This document shows positions 1-6,276 of a stretch of DNA of 7,417 bases, one piece after another. The stretch is from contig JAUYMM010000025.1 of the NCBI GenBank assembly GCA_030699485.1, forward strand, positions 1 through 7,417, in the 5' to 3' direction. The stretch is from Candidatus Woesebacteria bacterium. Lineage in GTDB: Bacteria > Patescibacteriota > Microgenomatia > UBA8517. Under the pieces are notes generated by a model, which ran no database searches, had not been told where the DNA came from, and saw only the letters and a program-made list of their open reading frames with translations. The position numbers were made by a program, and so were the translations under genes. Numbering within the stretch: the stretch's first letter is position 1; every line of letters begins with the position of its first letter.

Positions 1-18
1 TGTATCAGAAAGATATAC

Positions 19-47
19 TTGACGCATTCGGTTAAAGTTCGTAATAT
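19..47 (+). promoter_or_regulatory. Sigma70-type promoter of lexA
   Basis: A -35 box TTGACG (19-24, five of six consensus bases) and a -10 box TAATAT (42-47) are separated by exactly 17 bp. Transcription would start near base 54, giving a leader of about 20 nt before the lexA ATG at 74. No clear Shine-Dalgarno sequence is visible in that leader, so initiation is probably SD-independent. This is the only well-formed promoter I found in the window. The call rests on sequence match and position only. Confidence 0.7.
26..40 (+). promoter_or_regulatory. Possible LexA operator (autoregulation)
   Basis: ATTC (26-29) and GTTC (37-40) form a direct repeat with a 7-nt spacer, so the half-sites repeat every 11 bp, about one helical turn. 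They sit between the -35 and -10 boxes of the lexA promoter, where a bound repressor would block RNA polymerase. The layout resembles the GTTC-N7-GTTC SOS box known from alphaproteobacterial LexA, with one mismatch. The operator of this organism's LexA is unknown and an AT-rich spacer can give such a match by chance, so this is a hypothesis. Confidence 0.3.
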
Positions 48-73
48 AGATTAACGCTGTAAAGCGATGAAAT

Positions 74-700
74 ATGGCAATATCAAGATCAGCACCAGTT
101 ATTTACAGAAGGCAAGCACAGGTTTTAGATTTTATTAAGCAATCAATTCAAAATACTGGTTTTGCTCCTACTCTGCGTGATATCGCTAACGCAATTGGAG
201 TTAACTCACTTGCCACTGTTCACGAGCACGTCCAAGGTTTAGTTGAAAAAGGTCTTCTTAAAAGAACATCAGGCAGGCTTCGAAAGATGGAATTAACAAC
301 AGATATTAGTATAAATAATGAAGGTGTTACAGTTCCAATTTTAGGCTACATTGCAGCTGGCTCTCCTATTGAACCAATGACTGATCCAAGTGCTCATATG
401 TCAATTCCTCCTAATTTTGCTTCAGGCACAAAAAGAGTTTATGTACTTCAGGTTAGAGGCCTTTCAATGATTGAAGATCACATTAATGATGGAGATTTTG
501 TAATTTGTGAACAAACTGAAACTGCAAAAAACGGAGAAATAGTAGTTGCTCTGCTAAGAAACGGTATGGCAACATTAAAACGTTATTTCAAAGAAGCAAC
601 TAGAATTAGGCTTGAACCTGCAAATGCTGCAATGTCCCCTATTTTTGCAAAAGAAGTTACAATTCAAGGTCGTGTAGTAGGCCTAATCCGCAAATACTAA
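74..700 (+). CDS. lexA: LexA repressor, SOS regulator (self-cleaving, S24 family)
   Basis: Transcriptional repressor of the DNA-damage response. RecA filaments stimulate its self-cleavage, which releases SOS genes. Residues about 8-72 form the LexA winged helix-turn-helix, with TLRDIANAIGV leading into the recognition helix around SLATVHEHV. A linker leads to the S24 peptidase domain. The cleavage bond is Ala95-Gly96 (IAAGSP), the nucleophile is Ser131 (RGLSMIEDH) and the general base is Lys169 (ATLKRY), so autoproteolysis should work. At 208 aa it has the usual family length and ends in the typical RVVGLIRKY. The ATG at 74 is chosen because the ATG at 67 is in another frame. It has its own promoter just upstream and converges on gpmI, overlapping it by 18 bp. 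RecA is not in the window. Confidence 0.95.
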   Translation: MAISRSAPVIYRRQAQVLDFIKQSIQNTGFAPTLRDIANAIGVNSLATVHEHVQGLVEKGLLKRTSGRLRKMELTTDISINNEGVTVPILGYIAAGSPIEPMTDPSAHMSIPPNFASGTKRVYVLQVRGLSMIEDHINDGDFVICEQTETAKNGEIVVALLRNGMATLKRYFKEATRIRLEPANAAMSPIFAKEVTIQGRVVGLIRKY

Positions 701-2329
701 ATTTGTTCCTGTCATTTCAGTTGGTACAGGTATTCCTAATAATTTAAGAATAGTTGGGGCAACATCAGCTAAAACTCCTGCAGGTAGTGTTTGAGCTCTA
801 CCCATAAATTCCTTTGCAACAATAATTAACGGAACAGGATTACTACTATGCTCTGTTTCTATTTGTCCTGTTTGACTATTTATCATTTGCTCGACGTTTC
901 CATGATCTGCTGTAATGATTAAGGCTCCATCGTATGCAAGAACAAAATTAGCAAGACGCGCCACGCATTCATCAACAATCTCACATGCTTTAACTGCAGA
1001 TCCAATATTTCCTGTATGACCGACCATGTCAGGTGCCGCATAATTTATTAATATGAATTTATAATCTGGTGAGGTTTTAAGTTTTGAGAGTACGCCGTCT
1101 GTAAGTTCAATTGAACTCATTTCTGGTTTTAAATCATAAGTTGCAATTTTAGGAGATGGAACAATCAATCTATCTTCCATTTCCATAGCAATTTCTTGTT
1201 GTCCATTAAAATAAAATGTTACAAAACGTTCCTTTTCACTTTCCGCAGCTCTTAGCTGTTTATACCCACTCTCAGAAATCACTCGGCCTAATGGCATATC
1301 TACAACTTCAGGTTCAAATACAACTTTTGCCCCTTCATTTATTAACGATTTTTCATACTGTGTCATTGTGGCAAAAAATAAATTATTTATTTTCTGTGGT
1401 CTATCAAATGTAATAGCATGAGGCATTTGAACATCCAAATGTTTCTTTTTATATTTAACTAAAAATGGGTCAAAAGACTGTGCTTCTTCCGCTTTGTTAA
1501 TATCTTTATAAACAAAAGCTCTTGAAAGTTGCCTAGGCCTATCAATTCTGAAATTAAAAAATATTACGGCGTCATTGTCTTTAATTATTGAAATAGGTTT
1601 ACCAGATGAATCGCAGATTAAAGCGGGATCAATGAATTCATCTGTTTTTCCGTTTAAATATGAAGCCTCAATTGCTTCTTCAGGAGTTTTAACAAGATTA
1701 CCAACACCTTTAGTTAATGCAAAGTATGCTTTTGCTGTTCTATCCCACCTGTGATCTCTATCCATTGCCCAATACCTTCCCATAATCGAAGCTATTTGAC
1801 CTACATTTTCTCTTTTCATTACTTCTCTTACTTTCTGAATGTAAATTTTTGCTGCAGATTGTGGAGAATCTCTACCGTCTGTAAAAAGATGTAAAAAGAC
1901 TCTGTTGAAATTATTTCTACTACATAGTTGAATAAGGGCAAATAAATGTTCCATGTTAGAATGAACACCACCTGCACCAATAAGTCCCATCAGATGAAGA
2001 TTTGAATTATTTTTTTTGGCATGATCAATTGCATTAAGAAGTGTTTCATTATTAAAAAACACACCATCAGCAATCGACATGTTTATCCTCATTAAATCTT
2101 GATAGACAATTCTTCCTGCACCCAAATTCAAGTGTCCCGTCTCAGTATTACCTGCTTCACCATGAGGCAAACCTACTGATTCACCAGAAGCACTAAGTTC
2201 CGTATGAGGATAGCCTGCCATATATCTATTAATATTTATGGTATTTGCAAGAGAGATTGCATTACCTGCTGATGGCGCAGATATTCCCCATCCATCTAAA
2301 ACTGCTAAAATCACAAATTTTACTGTCAT
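683..2329 (-). CDS. gpmI: 2,3-bisphosphoglycerate-independent phosphoglycerate mutase
   Basis: Interconverts 3- and 2-phosphoglycerate in the cytoplasm in lower glycolysis/gluconeogenesis, using a two-metal site and a phospho-enzyme intermediate. At 548 aa it is slightly longer than the usual ~510. Alkaline-phosphatase-superfamily motifs are present in order: LDGWG (11-15, metal ligand Asp12), GNTETGHLN (60-68, nucleophile region), FTDGRDSP (149-156), GRYWAMDRD (184-192), FRIDRPRQL (260-268), YAAPDMVGHTG (430-440), TADHGN (473-478) and EHSSNPVP (493-500). The nucleophile position carries Thr62 where characterised enzymes have Ser; the other motifs look intact. The gene starts 3 nt after the eno stop without a clear ribosome binding site, so its translation is probably coupled to eno. 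It is the last gene of the operon, and its final codons overlap the convergent lexA by 18 bp. Confidence 0.95.
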   Translation of the reverse strand: MTVKFVILAVLDGWGISAPSAGNAISLANTININRYMAGYPHTELSASGESVGLPHGEAGNTETGHLNLGAGRIVYQDLMRINMSIADGVFFNNETLLNAIDHAKKNNSNLHLMGLIGAGGVHSNMEHLFALIQLCSRNNFNRVFLHLFTDGRDSPQSAAKIYIQKVREVMKRENVGQIASIMGRYWAMDRDHRWDRTAKAYFALTKGVGNLVKTPEEAIEASYLNGKTDEFIDPALICDSSGKPISIIKDNDAVIFFNFRIDRPRQLSRAFVYKDINKAEEAQSFDPFLVKYKKKHLDVQMPHAITFDRPQKINNLFFATMTQYEKSLINEGAKVVFEPEVVDMPLGRVISESGYKQLRAAESEKERFVTFYFNGQQEIAMEMEDRLIVPSPKIATYDLKPEMSSIELTDGVLSKLKTSPDYKFILINYAAPDMVGHTGNIGSAVKACEIVDECVARLANFVLAYDGALIITADHGNVEQMINSQTGQIETEHSSNPVPLIIVAKEFMGRAQTLPAGVLADVAPTILKLLGIPVPTEMTGTNLVFAD

Positions 2330-2332
2330 TAT

Positions 2333-3607
2333 TTATTTACGAATGCCGCTAAAATAATCTAATTCAATTTCGATTGCAGTTAGTCTATTATATTTTGCAA
2401 CCCTCTCTCCTCTTGCGGGAGCTCCAAATTTAGCATAATCTGAAGCAATTCCAACCGAAAAATCTGCTATAAAAGTGTCATTTGTTTCACCTGACCTGTG
2501 TGAAGTTACTAATTTCCAGTTTGCATCTTTTGCCATTTTTACGACATCTAATGTTTCAGAGATTGTACCAATTTGATTAGGTTTAATTACTGCGCCGTTG
2601 CAAGCTTTTTCCTCAATAGCTTTTTGTAATCTCTTAGGATTTGTTACTAAGATATCATCGCCTACAATAATTGCAGTTCCAGCCAATTCCTTATATACCT
2701 TTTTCCATGAATCCCATGCATCTTCTTGAAATGGATCTTCAAGTATTGCTAATTTATAGGAGCTTATAAGCTCTTTATAATAATCTAACAACTGATCATC
2801 AGATAGGGATGATGATCTATCACGAATAGTATAATCACCATCTTTGTAAAAACTATTAGCAGCGACATCAAGACCTAAAAAGACATCTCTTCCTAAAGCA
2901 TAATTGGTTTGTCTGACAGATTCTACAAAGACCTCAAAGGCGTCAGCATTTGTAAACAAATTTGGTGCATATCCACCTTCATGACCTACTGAATGAATTG
3001 CACCACGACGAGTGAGATTATCACCAATTGTATGATAAATTTCAACTCCCATTTGTAACCCTTCAGAAAACTTTTTATTAGTGGCAGGTATCATCCAAAA
3101 TTCTTGAAAATCAAGGTTTCCTGCCCCATGTAATCCACCGTTTATCATATTTAATAGTGGTGTAGGTGTTTTAATTCCTTTTGCTATTCCTTTTTGAACT
3201 GCCAAATCATTTATCCATGCGTACAATGCTTTATTTTGAGAAATTGCCCCAACTTTACAAACAACCATTGATATAGCAAGTATGGCATTACCTCCATATT
3301 TTGATTTATTTTCAGTTCCATCAAGAGAAATCAATTTTTGATCAATTTCTATTTGTTTTGTAGGATCCATACCAACAAGCGCTGGACCCAAGATGGTATT
3401 TATATTTTCACAAGCCTTTAAAACTCCTTCTCCATGATATCTAGGATTGTCTTTATCCCTAAGTTCTAATGCCTCATGGGATCCTGTTGATGTGCCTGCT
3501 GGCACGGAGGCAGTAGCAAATCTGCCATCATCTAATTGACAATAACATTCAACAGTAGGAACTCCACGGCTATCCAGTATTTCTCTAGACCATATTCTCT
3601 TGATCAT
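2333..3607 (-). CDS. eno: Enolase (phosphopyruvate hydratase)
   Basis: Reversibly dehydrates 2-phosphoglycerate to PEP with Mg2+ in the cytoplasm. At 424 aa it is of standard length. The N-terminal domain starts with REILDSRG (8-15) and carries catalytic loop 1 as PAGTSTG (36-42), where families usually have PSGASTG; the metal-binding Ser is kept as Ser40. The barrel has INGGLH (155-160), FQEF with Glu169, HEGGYAP (209-215) with catalytic Glu210, metal ligands Asp247, Glu290 and Asp317, the proton-transfer lysine Lys342 (VIKPNQIGT), SHRSGET (369-375) and Lys393. Catalytic and metal residues are thus all present, but the normally Asp residue before Glu210 is His209. The ATG at 3607 is the only start that keeps REILDSRG, although it lies 23 nt inside ppsA. 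gpmI follows after 3 nt. Confidence 0.95.
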   Translation of the reverse strand: MIKRIWSREILDSRGVPTVECYCQLDDGRFATASVPAGTSTGSHEALELRDKDNPRYHGEGVLKACENINTILGPALVGMDPTKQIEIDQKLISLDGTENKSKYGGNAILAISMVVCKVGAISQNKALYAWINDLAVQKGIAKGIKTPTPLLNMINGGLHGAGNLDFQEFWMIPATNKKFSEGLQMGVEIYHTIGDNLTRRGAIHSVGHEGGYAPNLFTNADAFEVFVESVRQTNYALGRDVFLGLDVAANSFYKDGDYTIRDRSSSLSDDQLLDYYKELISSYKLAILEDPFQEDAWDSWKKVYKELAGTAIIVGDDILVTNPKRLQKAIEEKACNGAVIKPNQIGTISETLDVVKMAKDANWKLVTSHRSGETNDTFIADFSVGIASDYAKFGAPARGERVAKYNRLTAIEIELDYFSGIRK

Positions 3608-5837
3608 ATATTGCCTTTCTAACTCTTGTAATTGCGTCAGGATTAACTGAAATCGATGTTACTCCAGCCTTGACTAGTATTTCTATCATTTCATCATAAG
3701 TGCTTGCAGCTTGCCCGCAAATTGAGGAGGTTACACCATATTTATTACATGTTTTAATAACTTTTTTAATAGCCCACAATATTTCTGGACTCATTTCATT
3801 AAATTCCGTTGCAACAGTTGCATTATCTCTATCGGTTCCCTGCATCAACATTGTTAAATCATTTGATCCAATTGAAATGCCATCTATCCCAACTTTTATA
3901 AATTCCTCAATCATTATAATATTGACAGGAATTTCAACCATCATCCAAAACTTAAAATGTGGATCATCAAAAAGTCCTTGTGCCTTTACAAGTCTTCTAA
4001 CTCTTCTTAACTCTTCAGGACTTCTAACAAAGGGAATCATAATTTGTAAATTAGGAAACTTTTTTCTGACAATTTTAATTGCTTGTAATTCTAAATTAAA
4101 TACTTCAGGATCATTAATATATCTAAATGCACCTCGAAATCCTAACATTGGATTAGGTTCAACTGGTTCCCAATGTTTTCCACCTTCGAGACTCCGATAC
4201 TCGTTTGTTTTAAAATCAGTTGCTCGATATACTATTTGACGAGGAGCAAAAGCCTCGCAAAAAATAGTTAATTTATCTACCATTTTATCAATAAATTTAG
4301 CCTGAACTTTTCTCTTTATTGCTTCCTTTGGATGAATTCCAATATCAGCAATCATAAATTCAGCACGTAATAGCCCAATTCCATCAACATCCATTTTGGC
4401 TACTTCTTTAGCGCGATCAGGTTCAGCCAAGTTAACATATAATTTCGTAGCAGTTTTCCCGCCTCGCGTCGACTCCGTCTCGCGAGTCGAGGCGGGTTGA
4501 TCCTTTATTTTGTAACCTCCAGCGAATACTTCCCCTGTCGTTCCATTTACAGTAACAATATCTCCATCTTTTAAAATTTTAGTTCCATCTTTGGTACCAA
4601 CAATGCAAGGTATTCCCATTTCACGAGAGACAATGGCAGCATGGCTTGTCATTCCACCCTGATCTGTAACTATTGCAGTTGCCTTTTTCATCGCAGGTAC
4701 ATAATCAGGAGATGTCATAGGAGCTACCAAAATATCTCCCTTTTGTATTTTATCGATCTCTTTTGGAGATTTTAAAATCTTAACTGTTCCAGTTCCAATT
4801 CCAGGGCTAGCTGATATTCCCTTTAAAATCGGAGTTAAGTTACTAGATATAGAGTTATCAGTGTTCTTTATATCTCTTATTGCGGTTACCGGACGGGTTT
4901 GAACTATATATAATTTATTCTTTTCTAATGCCCATTCAATATCTTGTGGAAAATAATAGTGGTCTTGTAGTTTTTGTGCAATTTTAGCTAAAGATATAAT
5001 TTGATCTTCAGAAAGTTTAATTCTAGTTATATTTTTCTTAGGAACTGCAACTTCTTTTGTTTCATTTCCTTTTTTAATATATTGCATTTTTTGATCATTT
5101 ACTTCTTTTGAAAGAATTGCAAAAGTTTCTTTTTGCACCACATAATGATCTGGAATATAACTACCCTGAACTATCATTTCCCCGAGTCCCCAAACAGCAT
5201 CAATTATTATTCTGTCTTTTCTGTTTGTTACTGGATCAATTGAAAACATAATTCCAGATACTTCACTTTGAATCATTTTTTGTACAATGACTGATATACC
5301 AACTTTTTCGATTTGAATTTTGTTGCTATGCCTGTAGTAAATAGCACGAGGAGTAAAAAGTGAAGCCCAGCATTCACGAACTGCAACTTGTAAATTAGAC
5401 TCTCCTTTAACATTTAAAAATGTTGCTTGTTGACCTGCAAAACTCATACCAGGTAAATCCTCTGCAGTAGCTGAAGAACGAACTGCAACTAGTGCTTTTG
5501 AAAATCTGCCTGACAATTTTTTATATGATTTAACTAAGTCACTAAAAACAGATTCTGGAAATTTAGATGTATTTATTATCTTTTCAATCCTTTTAGAAGC
5601 ATTTTCAAGTTGAGCAGGGTCTTCTACATCGGTTACTTTTAATATTTCATAAATTTTCTTGGCAATATCATTTTCTTTCAAAAACAATTCATATGAAGGA
5701 ACAGTAACAGCAAATCCAGCTGGAACAGGAAAACCAGCCTTGACCATTTCTCCCAAGTTTGCCCCTTTTCCACCAACCAAAGCTATTGAATCTTTATCTA
5801 TATCGTTAAAATCAATTACTAAGGGCAGTGTAGTCAT
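3585..5837 (-). CDS. ppsA: Phosphoenolpyruvate synthase (pyruvate, water dikinase)
   Basis: Converts pyruvate + ATP + water to PEP + AMP + phosphate through a phospho-histidine. In some fermenters it is thought to run in reverse to make ATP. At 750 aa it is close to the family range (E. coli 792). The N-terminal ATP-grasp domain (about 15-320) has GGKGANLGEM (22-31), VRSSATAEDLPGMSFAGQQ (119-137) and QTRPVTA (313-319). The swivelling domain (about 335-440) carries GGMTSHAA with phospho-acceptor His399. The C-terminal PEP/pyruvate TIM barrel has GIGLLRAEF (486-494), ATDFKTNEYR (539-548), NPMLGFRGA (562-570), VEIPVN (634-639), IGSNDLTM (656-663) and SSICGQAAS (704-712) with Cys707. Residues 448-460 (PASTRETESTRGG) are encoded by a GC-rich palindrome inserted between the swivelling and barrel domains. 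The start lies 2 nt after a 29-aa membrane ORF with only a weak ribosome binding site, and the 3' end overlaps eno by 23 nt. Confidence 0.95.
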   Translation of the reverse strand: MTTLPLVIDFNDIDKDSIALVGGKGANLGEMVKAGFPVPAGFAVTVPSYELFLKENDIAKKIYEILKVTDVEDPAQLENASKRIEKIINTSKFPESVFSDLVKSYKKLSGRFSKALVAVRSSATAEDLPGMSFAGQQATFLNVKGESNLQVAVRECWASLFTPRAIYYRHSNKIQIEKVGISVIVQKMIQSEVSGIMFSIDPVTNRKDRIIIDAVWGLGEMIVQGSYIPDHYVVQKETFAILSKEVNDQKMQYIKKGNETKEVAVPKKNITRIKLSEDQIISLAKIAQKLQDHYYFPQDIEWALEKNKLYIVQTRPVTAIRDIKNTDNSISSNLTPILKGISASPGIGTGTVKILKSPKEIDKIQKGDILVAPMTSPDYVPAMKKATAIVTDQGGMTSHAAIVSREMGIPCIVGTKDGTKILKDGDIVTVNGTTGEVFAGGYKIKDQPASTRETESTRGGKTATKLYVNLAEPDRAKEVAKMDVDGIGLLRAEFMIADIGIHPKEAIKRKVQAKFIDKMVDKLTIFCEAFAPRQIVYRATDFKTNEYRSLEGGKHWEPVEPNPMLGFRGAFRYINDPEVFNLELQAIKIVRKKFPNLQIMIPFVRSPEELRRVRRLVKAQGLFDDPHFKFWMMVEIPVNIIMIEEFIKVGIDGISIGSNDLTMLMQGTDRDNATVATEFNEMSPEILWAIKKVIKTCNKYGVTSSICGQAASTYDEMIEILVKAGVTSISVNPDAITRVRKAIYDQENMV
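3614..3620 (-). promoter_or_regulatory. Ribosome binding site of eno, inside ppsA
   Basis: On the minus strand AGAAAGG ends 6 nt before the eno ATG at 3607, a good spacing for a Shine-Dalgarno site. It lies within the last codons of ppsA and supports the overlapping eno start. It is the clearest ribosome binding site in the operon; most other genes here start without one. Confidence 0.55.
4458..4496. repeat. GC-rich palindromic element inserted in ppsA
   Basis: This 39-bp block is about 77% GC within an AT-rich gene. CCCGCCT (4458-4464) pairs with AGGCGGG (4490-4496), and CGACTC (4470-4475) pairs with GAGTCG (4484-4489). This gives a 13-bp stem with a 5-nt bulge (4465-4469) and an 8-nt loop. 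Its length is exactly 13 codons. It starts on a codon boundary of ppsA and encodes PASTRETESTRGG. I translated all six frames and none has a stop. The neighbouring domain sequences on both sides look intact, so it reads as an in-frame insertion. It resembles in concept the Rickettsia palindromic elements that sit inside genes. No second copy was seen in this window. Confidence 0.75.
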
Positions 5838-5839
5838 AT

Positions 5840-5929
5840 TTATTTTCTATTCGCCAAAAACAATATCAAAAAACCAATTCCAACAGTAATAATTATTGCT
5901 ATTGATGATGTTTGTATATTCCATTCCAT
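5840..5929 (-). CDS. Predicted 29-aa single-pass membrane peptide
   Basis: The small ORF starts MEWNIQTSS, has one hydrophobic segment (about residues 10-26, rich in Ile, Leu and Phe) and ends ANRK. This suggests a single transmembrane helix with the positive C-terminus in the cytoplasm. It starts 1 nt after the stop of the 40-aa ORF and ends 2 nt before the ppsA ATG, exactly filling the gap. That placement, and the clean membrane-peptide composition, are the arguments that it is real. No Shine-Dalgarno site is visible, so translation would be coupled to the gene before. In size it resembles accessory subunits such as KdpF, but no partner operon of that kind is present, and I do not recognise a family. 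It may instead be a leader whose translation helps start ppsA. Confidence 0.5.
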   Translation of the reverse strand: MEWNIQTSSIAIIITVGIGFLILFLANRK

Positions 5930-5930
5930 T

Positions 5931-6053
5931 TTATTTTAATTTTTTTAACCTAGATCTTGTATCCATATAATAAAGAATTGCTATAAACACACCAAAAAGC
6001 GCTGCTGCCAAAAAACCAGTATTTAAGCCTACAATTAAATTTTCACCACTCAT
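5931..6053 (-). CDS. Predicted 40-aa single-pass membrane protein
   Basis: The short ORF encodes 40 residues: a mildly polar N-terminus (MSGENLIVG), one hydrophobic helix at about 11-30 (from NTGFLAAALF to ILYYM) and a basic tail (RSRLKKLK). The positive-inside rule predicts N-out, C-in. Its ATG overlaps the stop of the 68-aa ORF as ATGA, a classic translational-coupling junction, and the next small ORF starts 1 nt after its stop. The overlap and the well-formed topology support a real gene. No family is recognised and no catalytic motif is present. A structural or regulatory subunit acting with the other two small membrane proteins is a plausible inference. Confidence 0.6.
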   Translation of the reverse strand: MSGENLIVGLNTGFLAAALFGVFIAILYYMDTRSRLKKLK

Positions 6054-6256
6054 TTTTTTAGATTCCTATCTAACATCATAGCTAGTATTAACAAGAATGT
6101 CGAGATGAAAAGCCAGACCAAAGCTAATTGGTAACGAACAGAATTGGGTATTTCAGTGATAATTCCTTGACCAAGTATTAATGCAATTATTAAAGCTTTG
6201 GCAATATCACTTGATACACTTGATAAGGTTCTAATTTGAGCAAAGTTTAGTCGCAT
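6050..6256 (-). CDS. Predicted 68-aa two-helix membrane protein, unknown function
   Basis: The protein has two hydrophobic segments, about residues 19-36 (KALIIALILGQGI region) and 43-62 (QLALVWLFISTFLLILAM), joined by a short loop containing EIPNSVR. Basic residues at both ends (R2, R9, K20 and the tail DRNLKK) suggest that both termini are cytoplasmic, making a helical hairpin. I do not recognise a family and see no enzymatic motif. It begins 20 nt after the PGI/PMI stop with no clear ribosome binding site. Its TGA stop overlaps the ATG of the 40-aa ORF by 4 nt. It is therefore the first of three consecutive tiny membrane proteins placed between sugar-phosphate isomerase and PEP synthase genes. 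Confidence 0.75.
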   Translation of the reverse strand: MRLNFAQIRTLSSVSSDIAKALIIALILGQGIITEIPNSVRYQLALVWLFISTFLLILAMMLDRNLKK

Positions 6257-6276
6257 TATTGAACATAATATAACAT

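Noticed and set aside
67..69. Upstream ATG as an alternative lexA start
   Set aside because: It is in a different frame from lexA; the ATG at 74 gives the full family N-terminus.
708..730. CCTGT...ACAGG inverted repeat just after the lexA stop, considered as a lexA terminator
   Set aside because: The stem is only 5 bp with a 13-nt loop and no T-tract follows; it lies in gpmI codons and is most likely chance.
1216..1413. 65-codon plus-strand open frame inside gpmI
   Set aside because: Antisense to conserved gpmI sequence, with no motif, promoter or ribosome binding site.
3700..4239. 179-codon open frame on the plus strand opposite ppsA
   Set aside because: It is antisense to the conserved PEP-barrel region of ppsA, has low-complexity hydrophobic content and shows no family motif; it is a shadow of the real gene.
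5659..5889. 76-codon plus-strand open frame over the ppsA start and the 29-aa ORF
   Set aside because: Antisense to the conserved ATP-grasp start of ppsA; composition is that of a reversed coding strand.
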